Notes under the pieces: model-generated
Database searches by the model: none
What the model was told of the DNA's origin: nothing
Seen by the model: the letters and a program-made list of their open reading frames with translations, nothing else
Program-made: the position numbers and the translations under genes
Shown here: piece after piece, positions 1-6,614 of the stretch
Layout of the letters: each line of letters starts with the position of its first letter
Position numbering within the stretch: the stretch's first letter is position 1
DNA from: an uncultured Sulfurovum sp.
GTDB lineage: Bacteria; Campylobacterota; Campylobacteria; Campylobacterales; Sulfurovaceae
Length of the DNA: 10,198 bases
Reading direction: 5' to 3'
Assembly (NCBI GenBank): GCA_947311605.1
Contig: CAMZLC010000025.1
Location: forward strand, 1 to 10,198

Positions 1-87
<87 letters not shown>

Positions 88-109
88 TTAGCGGCTTTGC
101 CTCTTCCTG

Positions 110-676
110 TCAACCCTGACCATCCAGACATTTTACCCTGAAACTCTTTCGATGATGCTCGCATCTTCCGTATGCTTCCAGAGCCTTCATATGCATTTTG
201 GTACCGTAGCCCTTGTGTTTTTCGAAACCATACTGCGGATACTCTCTGGCAAACGCCAGCATCTCTCTGTCGTGTGTGACCTTGGCCAGGATGCTGGCAG
301 CACTCACCTCTGCCACTTTACTGTCCGCCTTGACCATCGTATGGATACCCTCCACTCCGAACCTGCTGTTGCCATCAAAAAGATAGGTATAGTCTCCAAG
401 GTGACCCATAATCTCCTCCAGCCCCAGCGTCATACAGGCGGAGATCCCGAGTGCATCTACCTCTTTTGCTGAAAATGAAACAATATGATGGCGAGAATGC
501 TGCAGAATAGAGGGATAAAGGGCTTCCCGCCTCTTTTCTGTCAGTTTTTTGGAGTCCATCAACCCCTCTACGGGATGCAGTAGTACCACCCCGACGATCA
601 CCAGTGAGCCGGCCAGTGGGCCCCTGCCTGCTTCATCTATGCCGCACAGGGGCTTCTCGGGGAGGATTTTTTGCAT
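110..676 (-). CDS. rnhB: Ribonuclease HII
   Basis: Cytoplasmic endonuclease that cuts the RNA strand of RNA-DNA hybrids and removes misincorporated ribonucleotides. The 188-residue product has the family signature GIDEAGRGPLAG at residues 12-23. The four acidic catalytic residues are visible as D14, E15, D101 (in FDGNS) and D118 (in KADSK), followed by the AAS-ILAKV segment near residues 126-133. The length is typical of the family. I chose the ATG at 676 because AGGAAAAGG stands 7 nt upstream. An in-frame ATG at 730 would add 18 residues that do not look like the family and has no ribosome binding site. It is the last gene of the minus-strand group after panD, ybaB and the ankyrin gene, but is separated from the latter by 168 nt. 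No clear promoter of its own was found. Confidence 0.95.
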   Translation of the reverse strand: MQKILPEKPLCGIDEAGRGPLAGSLVIVGVVLLHPVEGLMDSKKLTEKRREALYPSILQHSRHHIVSFSAKEVDALGISACMTLGLEEIMGHLGDYTYLFDGNSRFGVEGIHTMVKADSKVAEVSAASILAKVTHDREMLAFAREYPQYGFEKHKGYGTKMHMKALEAYGRCEHHRKSFRVKCLDGQG

Positions 677-683
677 TTTGTTG

Positions 684-692
684 CCTTTTCCT
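684..692 (-). promoter_or_regulatory. Ribosome binding site deciding the rnhB start
   Basis: On the minus strand this reads AGGAAAAGG and ends 7 nt before the ATG at 676. The alternative upstream ATG at 730 has no purine-rich box at a comparable distance, so the shorter 188-residue form is preferred. Confidence 0.6.
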
Positions 693-810
693 GCAGGTGT
701 TAACCATCTGTTCACTGACTGTTGTCTCATAGTTAACGCTCATGGTCTATACTAACAGTATCAGAAAGTTGAGTGTTTGACTTTCGACCTTGTTTTTTGT
801 TTACCTTTAC

Positions 811-848
811 ATAAAAAGAGATTTTCTCCTTGTTTTTTCTCTTTTTAT
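811..848. repeat. AT-rich inverted repeat at the ankyrin gene 3' end
   Basis: ATAAAAAGAGA (811-821) is perfectly complementary to TCTCTTTTTAT (838-848), giving an 11-bp stem around a 16-nt T-rich loop. The right arm contains the stop codon of the ankyrin-repeat gene. The stem is weak in G and C and no U tract follows it on the minus-strand transcript, so it does not fit a classical intrinsic terminator. It could stabilise an mRNA 3' end or attenuate transcription into rnhB. The rest of 677-844 shows nothing recognisable. Confidence 0.5.
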
Positions 849-1360
849 GGTTTTTCCTCTTGACTCTCTAAAAATGCCAGCATTTTTTTCTGTCCCATAC
901 GCTTGGCATACGCTGCTGCAGTCATTCCGTATTTATCTACATCCTGCACACTTGCGCCTTTGGAGAGCAGGTAGGTTACAATCTCTATATCGTTAAAAGA
1001 GGCTGCCAGGATCAACGGGGTAATACCGCTCTTTCTCTGGCTCTCCAGCAGGCTCACGCCATATTGATCACAAAGCGCAATAATATCCATGCGCTTGTAC
1101 TTGATCGCGATATCCAGTGCGCCCACCCCTTCTCTGTTGACTGCCTTGATATCTACGCCTGCGTCCATCAGCATCTCTATAGCTTCCAAAGAGGCACCAC
1201 TACTGATGGCAAAAGAGAGCAGAGGCACCTCATCGGGCTCATCCAGCTCATACTCTGCCCCCATGATCACCTCCTGAGTCAGATCCACTTCATCTGCATC
1301 CAGTATCTTTTTCACTGCGACCAGGTTGTCACGCGAAAGTGCCTCCAGAAGCTGGTCCAT
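845..1360 (-). CDS. Ankyrin-repeat protein
   Basis: A 171-residue protein without signal peptide or membrane helix, probably a cytoplasmic protein-protein interaction module. About three to four ankyrin repeats run from roughly residue 45 to the end. Typical pieces are a stretch like LLSFAISSGAS..AIEMLMDAGVDI, then GITPLILAASFNDIEIVTYLLSKGA near residues 112-136, then a last repeat ending AFLES. The first 40 residues (MDQLLEALSRDNL...) look like a degenerate capping helix pair. The ATG overlaps the ybaB stop codon by one nucleotide (TAATG), which indicates translational coupling. The partner is unknown. Similar small ankyrin proteins occur in housekeeping operons of this phylum, but I cannot assign a function. 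Confidence 0.88.
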   Translation of the reverse strand: MDQLLEALSRDNLVAVKKILDADEVDLTQEVIMGAEYELDEPDEVPLLSFAISSGASLEAIEMLMDAGVDIKAVNREGVGALDIAIKYKRMDIIALCDQYGVSLLESQRKSGITPLILAASFNDIEIVTYLLSKGASVQDVDKYGMTAAAYAKRMGQKKMLAFLESQEEKP

Positions 1361-1680
1361 TAGCCATTGCCGCCAAAAGGGTTAAGTCCGCCGAACATGC
1401 CCATGGCTTGGGATTTTTTATTGTCTTCTACCATACTCAGCACCTCATTGATCGTGCTGATCAGAAGCAACTGAAGAGAAGCTTTGTCCGCAAGCAGTGC
1501 ATCATCTATTGTCATATCGATTACCTCCCCCATGCCATTGGCAGTGACCTCGATCACCCCCCCGCCGCCTTTGGCAGTGAGTTGCACCTGCTTGGACTGC
1601 TTCTGCATCTGTGTAGCTTTTTCCTGCATCTGCTCCATCATCTTGCCCATATTCTTGAGATCCATTCCTTCAAACATCAA
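1360..1680 (-). CDS. ybaB: YbaB/EbfC family nucleoid-associated protein
   Basis: A 106-residue small DNA-binding protein of the YbaB/EbfC family, expected to form a dimer on the nucleoid. The N-terminal Met- and Gln-rich amphipathic helix (MGKMMEQMQEKATQMQKQ, about residues 11-28) is followed by the family beta-sheet segment with a Gly run (AKGGGGVIEVTANGMGEV, about 36-53) and the ID..LL..D...L..LL..TINE helices. The tail is Gly/Asn/Phe-rich (MFGGLNPFGG). Two adjacent ATG codons are possible. The first gives a 4-nt ATGA overlap with the panD stop, the second a 1-nt overlap. GAAGGG lies about 9 nt upstream. It is translationally coupled to both panD and the ankyrin gene. Confidence 0.9.
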   Translation of the reverse strand: MMFEGMDLKNMGKMMEQMQEKATQMQKQSKQVQLTAKGGGGVIEVTANGMGEVIDMTIDDALLADKASLQLLLISTINEVLSMVEDNKKSQAMGMFGGLNPFGGNG

Positions 1681-2045
1681 CTGAGCCCTTCAAATGACTG
1701 TGCGATACCATTTTCATCATCCAGTATCACAATTTTGGGCAGAAGGTTATCTGCCTCTTCTTCGCTCATGGTCGCATAGGCGATGACAATGATCTTGTCT
1801 CCCCTGTGCACCTTTCGTGCTGCGGCCCCATTGAGGCAGATCTCGCCCTTTTCTCGCTCGCCGGAGATCACATAGGTAGAGAATCGCTCGCCGTTGTTGA
1901 CATTCACGATATCTACCTTTTGGCCCACCCGCATATGGGCAGCATCCAAAAGGGTTTGGTCAATCGTAATAGAACCCACATAATTCAGGTTGGCATCTGT
2001 CACAGTCGCACGGTGCAACTTGCTGTAGAGCATGGTAATATTCAT
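1677..2045 (-). CDS. panD: Aspartate 1-decarboxylase precursor
   Basis: Converts L-aspartate to beta-alanine and CO2 for pantothenate and coenzyme A synthesis, using a pyruvoyl group made by self-cleavage. The 122-residue proenzyme has the cleavage site G24-S25 in NYVGSITID at exactly the usual position. It also has K9, H11 and R12 (SKLHRATVT), R54, T57 and Y58 (GERFSTY) and the N72-G73-A74 motif (LNGAAAR) that line the active site. I chose the ATG at 2045 because GAGGTG lies 8 nt upstream and the protein then begins MNITMLYSKLHRA like its homologues. A longer reading from 2096 would run across the promoter. It heads an overlapping panD-ybaB-ankyrin unit. Confidence 0.97.
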   Translation of the reverse strand: MNITMLYSKLHRATVTDANLNYVGSITIDQTLLDAAHMRVGQKVDIVNVNNGERFSTYVISGEREKGEICLNGAAARKVHRGDKIIVIAYATMSEEEADNLLPKIVILDDENGIAQSFEGLS

Positions 2046-2075
2046 TGGTTTCACCTCAGTATAATCATATAGGGC

Positions 2076-2081
2076 ATTATA
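2076..2081 (-). promoter_or_regulatory. Promoter -10 box for panD operon
   Basis: The minus strand reads TTTTTGGTATAATG here, a perfect TATAAT with a T-rich stretch and TG-type extension upstream. No TTGACA-like -35 box is present, which is the usual form of the main sigma factor promoter in Campylobacterota. Transcription would start near 2069, giving a 5' leader of about 24 nt before panD. Confidence 0.65.
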
Positions 2082-2120
2082 CCAAAAATACCCCAATCGG
2101 ATCTACCCTAATACCTTCAC

Positions 2121-2498
2121 TCATGCCAAAGAGGCTGGCGCGACAGGCTCGCCCCAAAAGGCATCTTCGATCACATACTCCTCTACAACATTTCCACCGA
2201 TGATGTGCTCTTCGATGATTTTGTCTATCTTCTCTTTGGTCAGGTTGACATACATCGTATGCCCTGGCTCCACCAGGATCACCGGACCCTGCTGACAGCG
2301 GCTCAGGCATCCTGTCTGGATAGGCAGTGCCGTAGCAATGATCCCTTTTTTCATCAAGGACTGGCCCAGGTGCTGGAAGAGCTCCTGAGATTCAGGGTTG
2401 CTCTGGCTCACACAGCTTGGCTTTGGCATCCCCGGAGGTGCGCTCTGCTGGCATTTGAAAATATAAAATGCGGGTTGTGGTATTCCGTTTATCATCAT
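2121..2498 (-). CDS. Thioredoxin-like [2Fe-2S] ferredoxin
   Basis: A 125-residue soluble electron carrier of the thioredoxin-fold [2Fe-2S] ferredoxin type (COG3411-like). Four cysteines have the family spacing: C16, C29 (after 12 residues), C64 (after 34) and C68 (in TGCLSRC, after 3). The segments FYIFKCQQ, GCLSRCQQGPV and VEPGHTMYVNLTKEKIDKIIEEHI match the family outline. Two adjacent ATG codons are possible. AAGGG stands 4 nt before the first and 7 nt before the second (2495), so the second may be the real start. The gene stands alone, 75 nt upstream of panD, and is divergent from the plus-strand operon at 2660. The redox partner is unknown. Confidence 0.88.
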   Translation of the reverse strand: MMINGIPQPAFYIFKCQQSAPPGMPKPSCVSQSNPESQELFQHLGQSLMKKGIIATALPIQTGCLSRCQQGPVILVEPGHTMYVNLTKEKIDKIIEEHIIGGNVVEEYVIEDAFWGEPVAPASLA

Positions 2499-2537
2499 CG
2501 ATCCCTTTAATTCAGAGTCTTTTACTCTTTTATCAGC

Positions 2538-2543
2538 ATTTTA
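2538..2543 (-). promoter_or_regulatory. Promoter -10 box for the ferredoxin gene
   Basis: The minus strand reads CTGCTAAAATG, an extended -10 (TGC-TAAAAT). No -35 box is visible. The predicted start is near 2531, giving a leader of about 33 nt. The FNR-like box at 2588-2601 lies about 62-64 bp upstream, close to a class I activator position. Confidence 0.45.
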
Positions 2544-2587
2544 GCAGATTTTTCTTAGAGACGCGCATGCCACAATCCTGTCGTATA

Positions 2588-2601
2588 TTGATATGCGTCA
2601 A
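2588..2601. promoter_or_regulatory. FNR/DNR-type CRP-family operator
   Basis: TTGAT-ATGC-GTCAA matches the FNR-family consensus TTGAT-N4-ATCAA at nine of ten fixed bases. GTCAA is a right half-site common in DNR/NNR-type nitric oxide regulator boxes. Its centre (2594.5) lies 41.5 bp upstream of the start (about 2636) predicted from the TATAAT at 2624-2629, the normal position for class II activation. The regulator is not in the window. The match and spacing are seen directly; regulation is inferred. Confidence 0.7.
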
Positions 2602-2623
2602 CCTCAGATTTACATTACTCTAC

Positions 2624-2629
2624 TATAAT
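2624..2629 (+). promoter_or_regulatory. Promoter -10 box for the FmdE-like/hemerythrin operon
   Basis: A perfect TATAAT. The predicted start is near 2636, leaving a leader of about 24 nt that contains GGAG 9 nt before the ATG at 2660. There is no -35 hexamer; the FNR-like box takes its place. Confidence 0.7.
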
Positions 2630-2659
2630 AGTGCCAATTCAATACTGGAGTATACATAG

Positions 2660-3280
2660 ATGAGCTATCCCGCATTTTTTGACAAAGTTCCCACCATCCA
2701 ACTCTATGATCCGCTGGGTGATTTTCTCGGTGCCTTTCCAAAGGGAGAGCTCGAGATCAATTACTACGATTGTGCCAGGCTGGCGGGACACTCCTGCCCC
2801 ACAGTTGCCAGTGCATTTCTCATGGCAGGCAGTGGCTTGAGGGCGCTTTTCCCCGATAGTCTCCCCAGAAGATCACAGATAAAAGTAGAGATGAAAATGC
2901 CTAAGGACGAAGGGGTTACCGGTGTCATTGCCGCAGTAATCTCTTATATTGCAGGTGCCAATGACAAGGGAGGATTCAAAGGCATAGGCGGTTCCTTTGC
3001 GCGCAACGATCTCCTCTCCTTTGGCCATGCAGACCTTCAAGGTACTGTCCGCCTCAGCCGCACAGACACGGGTGCTTCTGTTACACTCTCCGTCGATACC
3101 CAGTCCGTACCGGGCTCACCGGATATGATGCCCTTGATGCAAAAAGCACTACAGGGTATCGCGACAGAGGAGGAGAGAGGCGACTTTCAAAGACTTTGGC
3201 AGTCACGCGTAGAGGCCATGCTACTGGATACCGTACTCCAAAACAACATCATAGATATCAACACAGAGGAGACCCCATGA
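2660..3280 (+). CDS. FmdE-like protein of unknown function
   Basis: A 206-residue soluble protein, first gene of a four-gene operon. The segment DCARLAGHSCPTVASAFLMA (residues 37-56) resembles the GHxCPG motif of the FmdE family (named from formylmethanofuran dehydrogenase subunit E), with C38, H44 and C46 as possible metal ligands. Threonine replaces the usual glycine after the proline. A following Arg/Lys-rich strand (PRRSQIKVEMKM) also fits that fold. The rest, including the Gly-rich GGFKGIGGSF near residues 103-112, I do not recognise. The C-terminal zinc finger of classical FmdE is absent. No methanofuran pathway is present here, so that role is not implied. The stop overlaps the hemerythrin start by 4 nt (ATGA). 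Family assignment is moderate and function is unknown. Confidence 0.7.
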   Translation: MSYPAFFDKVPTIQLYDPLGDFLGAFPKGELEINYYDCARLAGHSCPTVASAFLMAGSGLRALFPDSLPRRSQIKVEMKMPKDEGVTGVIAAVISYIAGANDKGGFKGIGGSFARNDLLSFGHADLQGTVRLSRTDTGASVTLSVDTQSVPGSPDMMPLMQKALQGIATEEERGDFQRLWQSRVEAMLLDTVLQNNIIDINTEETP

Positions 3281-3717
3281 TTATTTCACAATACATGACA
3301 ACCGAACACAGAGAGTGCGATACGCTATTTGCACAGACCGAGGCTCTGGTGGCAGATGGTGACTGGGAGCAGGCAGAAAAAGCTTATCTCCACTTTGCCG
3401 ACACCACGCTGTTACACTTCAAGAAAGAGGAGGAGACGATCTTCCCCGCTTTTGAAGCACAGACGGGCAGTGCGCAGGGGCCTACCCAGGTGATGGTTTT
3501 TGAACATGAACAGGTACGGGGACTGGTCGGAAAAATGGCAGAAGCAATAGAGAGCAAAGACAGAGATGCCTATCTCTCTCTAACGGAATCGATGATGATT
3601 CTGCTCCAGCAGCACAATATGAAAGAGGAACAGATGCTCTACGCCATGACAGACAGGGTACTCCCCCGAGAAAAGAGGGAGGAAATCCTTGCGATCATCA
3701 AAGAGGCTACGCTTTGA
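3277..3717 (+). CDS. Hemerythrin-domain protein
   Basis: A 146-residue single-domain hemerythrin (HHE family), expected to be a four-helix bundle holding a non-heme diiron site that binds O2 or NO. The likely iron ligands are H11, H47 and E51 (HFKKE), H77 (FEHEQ), H113 and E117 (HNMKE), a full set. It is cytoplasmic, with no signal peptide. The start is the ATG overlapping the preceding stop (ATGA), with AGGAG about 6 nt upstream. An in-frame ATG at 3196 would add 27 basic residues read from inside the previous gene and is rejected. Known relatives sense or store O2 or repair NO-damaged iron centres. Its place beside a DUF2249 gene and an FNR-like box favours an NO or O2 link, which is inference. 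Confidence 0.92.
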   Translation: MIISQYMTTEHRECDTLFAQTEALVADGDWEQAEKAYLHFADTTLLHFKKEEETIFPAFEAQTGSAQGPTQVMVFEHEQVRGLVGKMAEAIESKDRDAYLSLTESMMILLQQHNMKEEQMLYAMTDRVLPREKREEILAIIKEATL

Positions 3718-3965
3718 AAAGAATCTTTATTGATGCCAGAGAGATGACACACCCAGAGCCTCTGGAAAAAGGCATTGCTGCCCTGAGGGAACTAGGAAAT
3801 GAGAGTTATATCTATATGCTCAACCGCAAAAACCCTATTCCTCTGATCAATCTTGCCAAACAGCATGGATTCGAGACGCTTACACATGAGGATGCATCGC
3901 AAGAGTGGCATATCCTCATCTCTAGAGTGAAGGAGTCCGCCCTACAGGAGCTTCTCGATGTTTGA
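3714..3965 (+). CDS. DUF2249 family protein
   Basis: An 83-residue small protein of the DUF2249 group (TusA/SirA-like fold). It begins IDAREMTHPEPLEKGIAALREL, the family's D-R-xx-PEPLE motif, then has a middle strand-loop NRKNPIPLINLAKQHGFE and ends in a WHILISR strand. The start codon is TTG at 3714, sharing a TTGA overlap with the hemerythrin stop, with AGAGG about 8 nt upstream. The next Met (residue 11) would remove the first strand, so TTG is preferred. The gene overlaps the membrane protein gene by 8 nt. The biochemical function of the family is not firmly known. It recurs beside hemerythrin and nitric oxide or denitrification genes. Confidence 0.88.
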   Translation: MKRIFIDAREMTHPEPLEKGIAALRELGNESYIYMLNRKNPIPLINLAKQHGFETLTHEDASQEWHILISRVKESALQELLDV

Positions 3966-5253
3966 CCAACAAGGACTTTCTCTTGATCAGGCGCCGCCTG
4001 TTTCCGTCGTATTTGGGCTCTTTTTGACAGGTGCTCTCTTTGGTATGTTATCCGGACTCCTTGTACTGTATTATGGGGAGGATATCTTTGCCCCATCCTC
4101 CATCGCCACAATCATACTCACACATGTGCTTGCATTAGGTGTCATGATGTCCTTTATGCTGGGGGCGCTTTTTCAGATGCTGCCCGTCATCGCAGGCATA
4201 GTCCTACAGAATCCTATATCCAAATCCAATCTTGTCAAAATCCTGCTCATACTTGGTACGCTATCTTTGATAGTAGGCTTCGCTACACATGCAGGATTCC
4301 TGTTTCTGCTTGCCTCTGTTCTGCTTGGCTCCTCTCTGCTTTATGTAGCATTTTCTATGGGAAGCAAACTGATGAGGCTAAGTAACCATAGTGCATCATC
4401 CAGAGGCATGCTCTATGCTATCTCGTCACTTGTTGCACTGGTACTGCTGGCTCTCTATATGACCACGACCTATGCGCAGATGCACAATGGAGGTCACTTT
4501 GCTGCCATCAAGCAGATGCACTACACCTTCGCACTCTTTGGTTGGGTAGCGTTGCTGATAGTGTCCATCTCATTTCAAACGATAGAGATGTTCTATGTGA
4601 CACCCGCCTACCCCCGTATACTTGGCCGGTACATGCCCCTGGGCATATTTATCCTTCTGGTTGTCTTCGCCATTGGTAGTTTTTTGGGAGTAACACCTCT
4701 GGTGTCGACCATACAGCTGCTCTTGTATCTTCTGTTGGCTCTATACGCGATATTCACTTTGCGTAGGCTTTCTCAGCGCAAAAGACCTTTGACCGATGCC
4801 ACCGTATGGTTTTGGCGCATAGGGATGAGCAGCCTAATAGCCAGCATGCTGCTTCTGATCCTGCATATTTTTATCTCAGAAAGGGTGCTTTTTGATTTTG
4901 CTGTTGTACTGTTTGTCTCATTTGTGCTCAGCGTCCTTTTTGCCATGTTTTACAAGATCGTTCCTTTTCTTACATGGTTCCACCTCAACGCACAGGGCTA
5001 CTTCACAGCCCCCATGATGCATGAGGTCATCCACCCCAAAACAGCCAAAAAACATATGTGGATACACCTTGCTATGCTCTCGAGTCTTTTCGTGTCAGTC
5101 TTTCTTCCTGTCCTCCTGTATCTGTCTGGTATATTGATACTGCTCTCATTTGGCTGGATCACCTACCAAATACTGCATGCCAACAAGCTTTATAAGCACA
5201 CACAAAAAACAGGGGAAAGATTTGAGATGGTGATGGAACTGCCCTCTGACTGA
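3958..5253 (+). CDS. 12-helix membrane protein, heme-copper oxidase/NnrS-like
   Basis: A 431-residue inner-membrane protein with about 12 hydrophobic helices from residue 16 to 408. Histidines occur at places reminiscent of heme ligands: H56 in THVLALG (helix 2), H188 in MHYTFALFGW (helix 6), H303, H342 in YKIVPFLTWFHL (just after helix 10) and H370. The segments H-LALG...GALFQMLPVIAG and YKIVPFLTWFH recall single-subunit proteins distantly like heme-copper oxidase subunit I or the NO-response protein NnrS. The classical oxidase active-site motifs are not evident. GGAG lies about 7 nt before the ATG, and the start overlaps the DUF2249 gene by 8 nt. It is the last gene of the operon. A heme or copper protein for NO or electron transfer is inferred; a transporter is also possible. 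Confidence 0.75.
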   Translation: MFDQQGLSLDQAPPVSVVFGLFLTGALFGMLSGLLVLYYGEDIFAPSSIATIILTHVLALGVMMSFMLGALFQMLPVIAGIVLQNPISKSNLVKILLILGTLSLIVGFATHAGFLFLLASVLLGSSLLYVAFSMGSKLMRLSNHSASSRGMLYAISSLVALVLLALYMTTTYAQMHNGGHFAAIKQMHYTFALFGWVALLIVSISFQTIEMFYVTPAYPRILGRYMPLGIFILLVVFAIGSFLGVTPLVSTIQLLLYLLLALYAIFTLRRLSQRKRPLTDATVWFWRIGMSSLIASMLLLILHIFISERVLFDFAVVLFVSFVLSVLFAMFYKIVPFLTWFHLNAQGYFTAPMMHEVIHPKTAKKHMWIHLAMLSSLFVSVFLPVLLYLSGILILLSFGWITYQILHANKLYKHTQKTGERFEMVMELPSD

Positions 5254-5274
5254 AAAGTCATTCCTGGTTCATTC

Positions 5275-5299
5275 TCTCTATTTTTTGTATCAATAGAGA
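5275..5299. terminator. Hairpin between convergent genes
   Basis: TCTCTATT (5275-5282) and AATAGAGA (5292-5299) form a perfect 8-bp stem with a 9-nt loop in the 65-nt gap between the convergent membrane protein and murE genes. The position suits a shared transcription end, but no clean U tract follows on either strand, so terminator function is uncertain. Confidence 0.35.
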
Positions 5300-5318
5300 C
5301 AGGAGACAGGCAAAAAGA

Positions 5319-6614
5319 CTAAGATTTCAGATCAAGCAGCTCTCGCACCACCGCCCTGTCATCAAAGGGATACTTTGTATCGCCTATCTCCTGGTAGGTC
5401 TCATCCCCTTTGCCAAGGATCAGCAGTATCTCATTCTCCCTTAGTGATTCCAGCGCCATCTGGATCGCGAGCCTTCTGTCAGGCGTCGCCGTCACATGCT
5501 CTTTACCATGCAGTCCTGCGAGTATGTCTTCCAATATCATCTCCGGCACTTCGCTACGTGGATTGTCGCTGGTGACGAAGATCTTTTTGGCAAACCTGCC
5601 GGCCACAGCACCCATGCGTGGACGCTTCTCCTTGTCGCGGTCTCCCCCTGCTCCGAAGACTACCACGATATCGCGATCCTTCATGGCATTGAGCACCTGA
5701 TACATGCCGTCATCCGTATGGGCAAAATCCACGATGACCAAAGGGTTACGGCTCACGACCTCCATACGACCAGCCACCCCACCAAAATGCTCTACCACCT
5801 CACAGATTTCTCGCAGTGGCTTTTCTGTCAGCATCGCCACAGAACCCATTGCTGCCATCAGGTTGAAGAGGTTAAACAGACCGACCATGGGCGAATGAAA
5901 GGTCTCTTCCTGATCAAGATACTTGAGCCCTACTGTCAGGCCATGCGCCATGGAAAATGCTTGTACTTTGAAGGTGGCTGGCTCATCCACCCCATAGGTC
6001 AGTGCGTTCTTGGGATTAAAGGTGAGATGCTTGATGTCGTCTTTGTTGAGTAACTTAGGGCTCTCGTCCGCAAAAAAGAGGCTCTTTACCCTGCGGTATT
6101 CCTCTACCGTACCATGATAGTCCAAATGGTCTCTCGTGACATTGGTATGCACTTTGAGTGAGAATCGAATGCCCTCTGTTCGTTTTTGGTCAATGGCATG
6201 AGAGCTCACCTCCATGACAAAATAGCTACAGCCATGCTCCTGCGCCATTTTCATATGATGGAGTGTCTCAAAGACAGAGGGGGTAGTCATGGCCTTTCCC
6301 TCCAATCTCTCCTCTCCAGCAAAAAAACCTCTTGTGCCCTGTAGGGCAGGCTTTTCTCTCAGATCCAACAAGAAAGAGTAGATAGCTGCTGTGACCGTCG
6401 TCTTACCATTGGTGCCTGTAACCCCCACCACCCTCAGTCTTTCCAGTTCCCAATGCGCGATGAGCTCCGAAGGCATGATGTGTGCAGGCTTGTCCGCCAA
6501 AGCATCATAGTATTTTCTATTTTGCGCGGTAAGTAAAAAAAGCGTATCTTCCGTCACTGCCGTAGTGTCATCTGTCAGAGCGCTAAAGCTGTCTTTGGTA
6601 AATGCGATTTTCAC
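5319..6614 (-). CDS. murE: UDP-MurNAc-tripeptide ligase MurE (meso-diaminopimelate adding)
   Basis: Cytoplasmic ATP-dependent ligase that adds meso-diaminopimelate to UDP-MurNAc-L-Ala-D-Glu in peptidoglycan synthesis. The 431-residue protein has the ATP loop GVTGTNGKTT (64-73) and TTPS (110-113). The Mur ligase segment HTNVTRDHLDYHGT lies at 156-169, with a likely carbamylated lysine K177 in YRRVKSLFF. Further on are AGRME (281-285), the DNPR motif for meso-diaminopimelate (350-353) and GKGDE (401-405), where many homologues have GKGHE. The N-terminal domain is much shorter than in E. coli MurE (about 495 residues), as is usual in this phylum. The start is GTG, sharing its G with the TAG stop of the preceding gene. 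DFAHT replaces the more common DYAHT. Confidence 0.96.
   Translation of the reverse strand: MKIAFTKDSFSALTDDTTAVTEDTLFLLTAQNRKYYDALADKPAHIMPSELIAHWELERLRVVGVTGTNGKTTVTAAIYSFLLDLREKPALQGTRGFFAGEERLEGKAMTTPSVFETLHHMKMAQEHGCSYFVMEVSSHAIDQKRTEGIRFSLKVHTNVTRDHLDYHGTVEEYRRVKSLFFADESPKLLNKDDIKHLTFNPKNALTYGVDEPATFKVQAFSMAHGLTVGLKYLDQEETFHSPMVGLFNLFNLMAAMGSVAMLTEKPLREICEVVEHFGGVAGRMEVVSRNPLVIVDFAHTDDGMYQVLNAMKDRDIVVVFGAGGDRDKEKRPRMGAVAGRFAKKIFVTSDNPRSEVPEMILEDILAGLHGKEHVTATPDRRLAIQMALESLRENEILLILGKGDETYQEIGDTKYPFDDRAVVRELLDLKS

Noticed and set aside
2046..2096. Upstream in-frame start for panD at 2096
   Set aside because: The added 17 residues would be translated from the promoter region, and the ATG at 2045 has a good ribosome binding site and family-like N-terminus.
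3196..3276. Upstream in-frame start for the hemerythrin gene
   Set aside because: It lies deep inside the preceding gene; the ATG at 3277 has AGGAG and a standard 4-nt overlap, and the first iron ligand then sits at the usual position.
5496..6053. 185-codon plus-strand open frame opposite murE
   Set aside because: The murE reading frame has all family motifs across the same bases; the antisense product has no recognisable features and no ribosome binding site was found.
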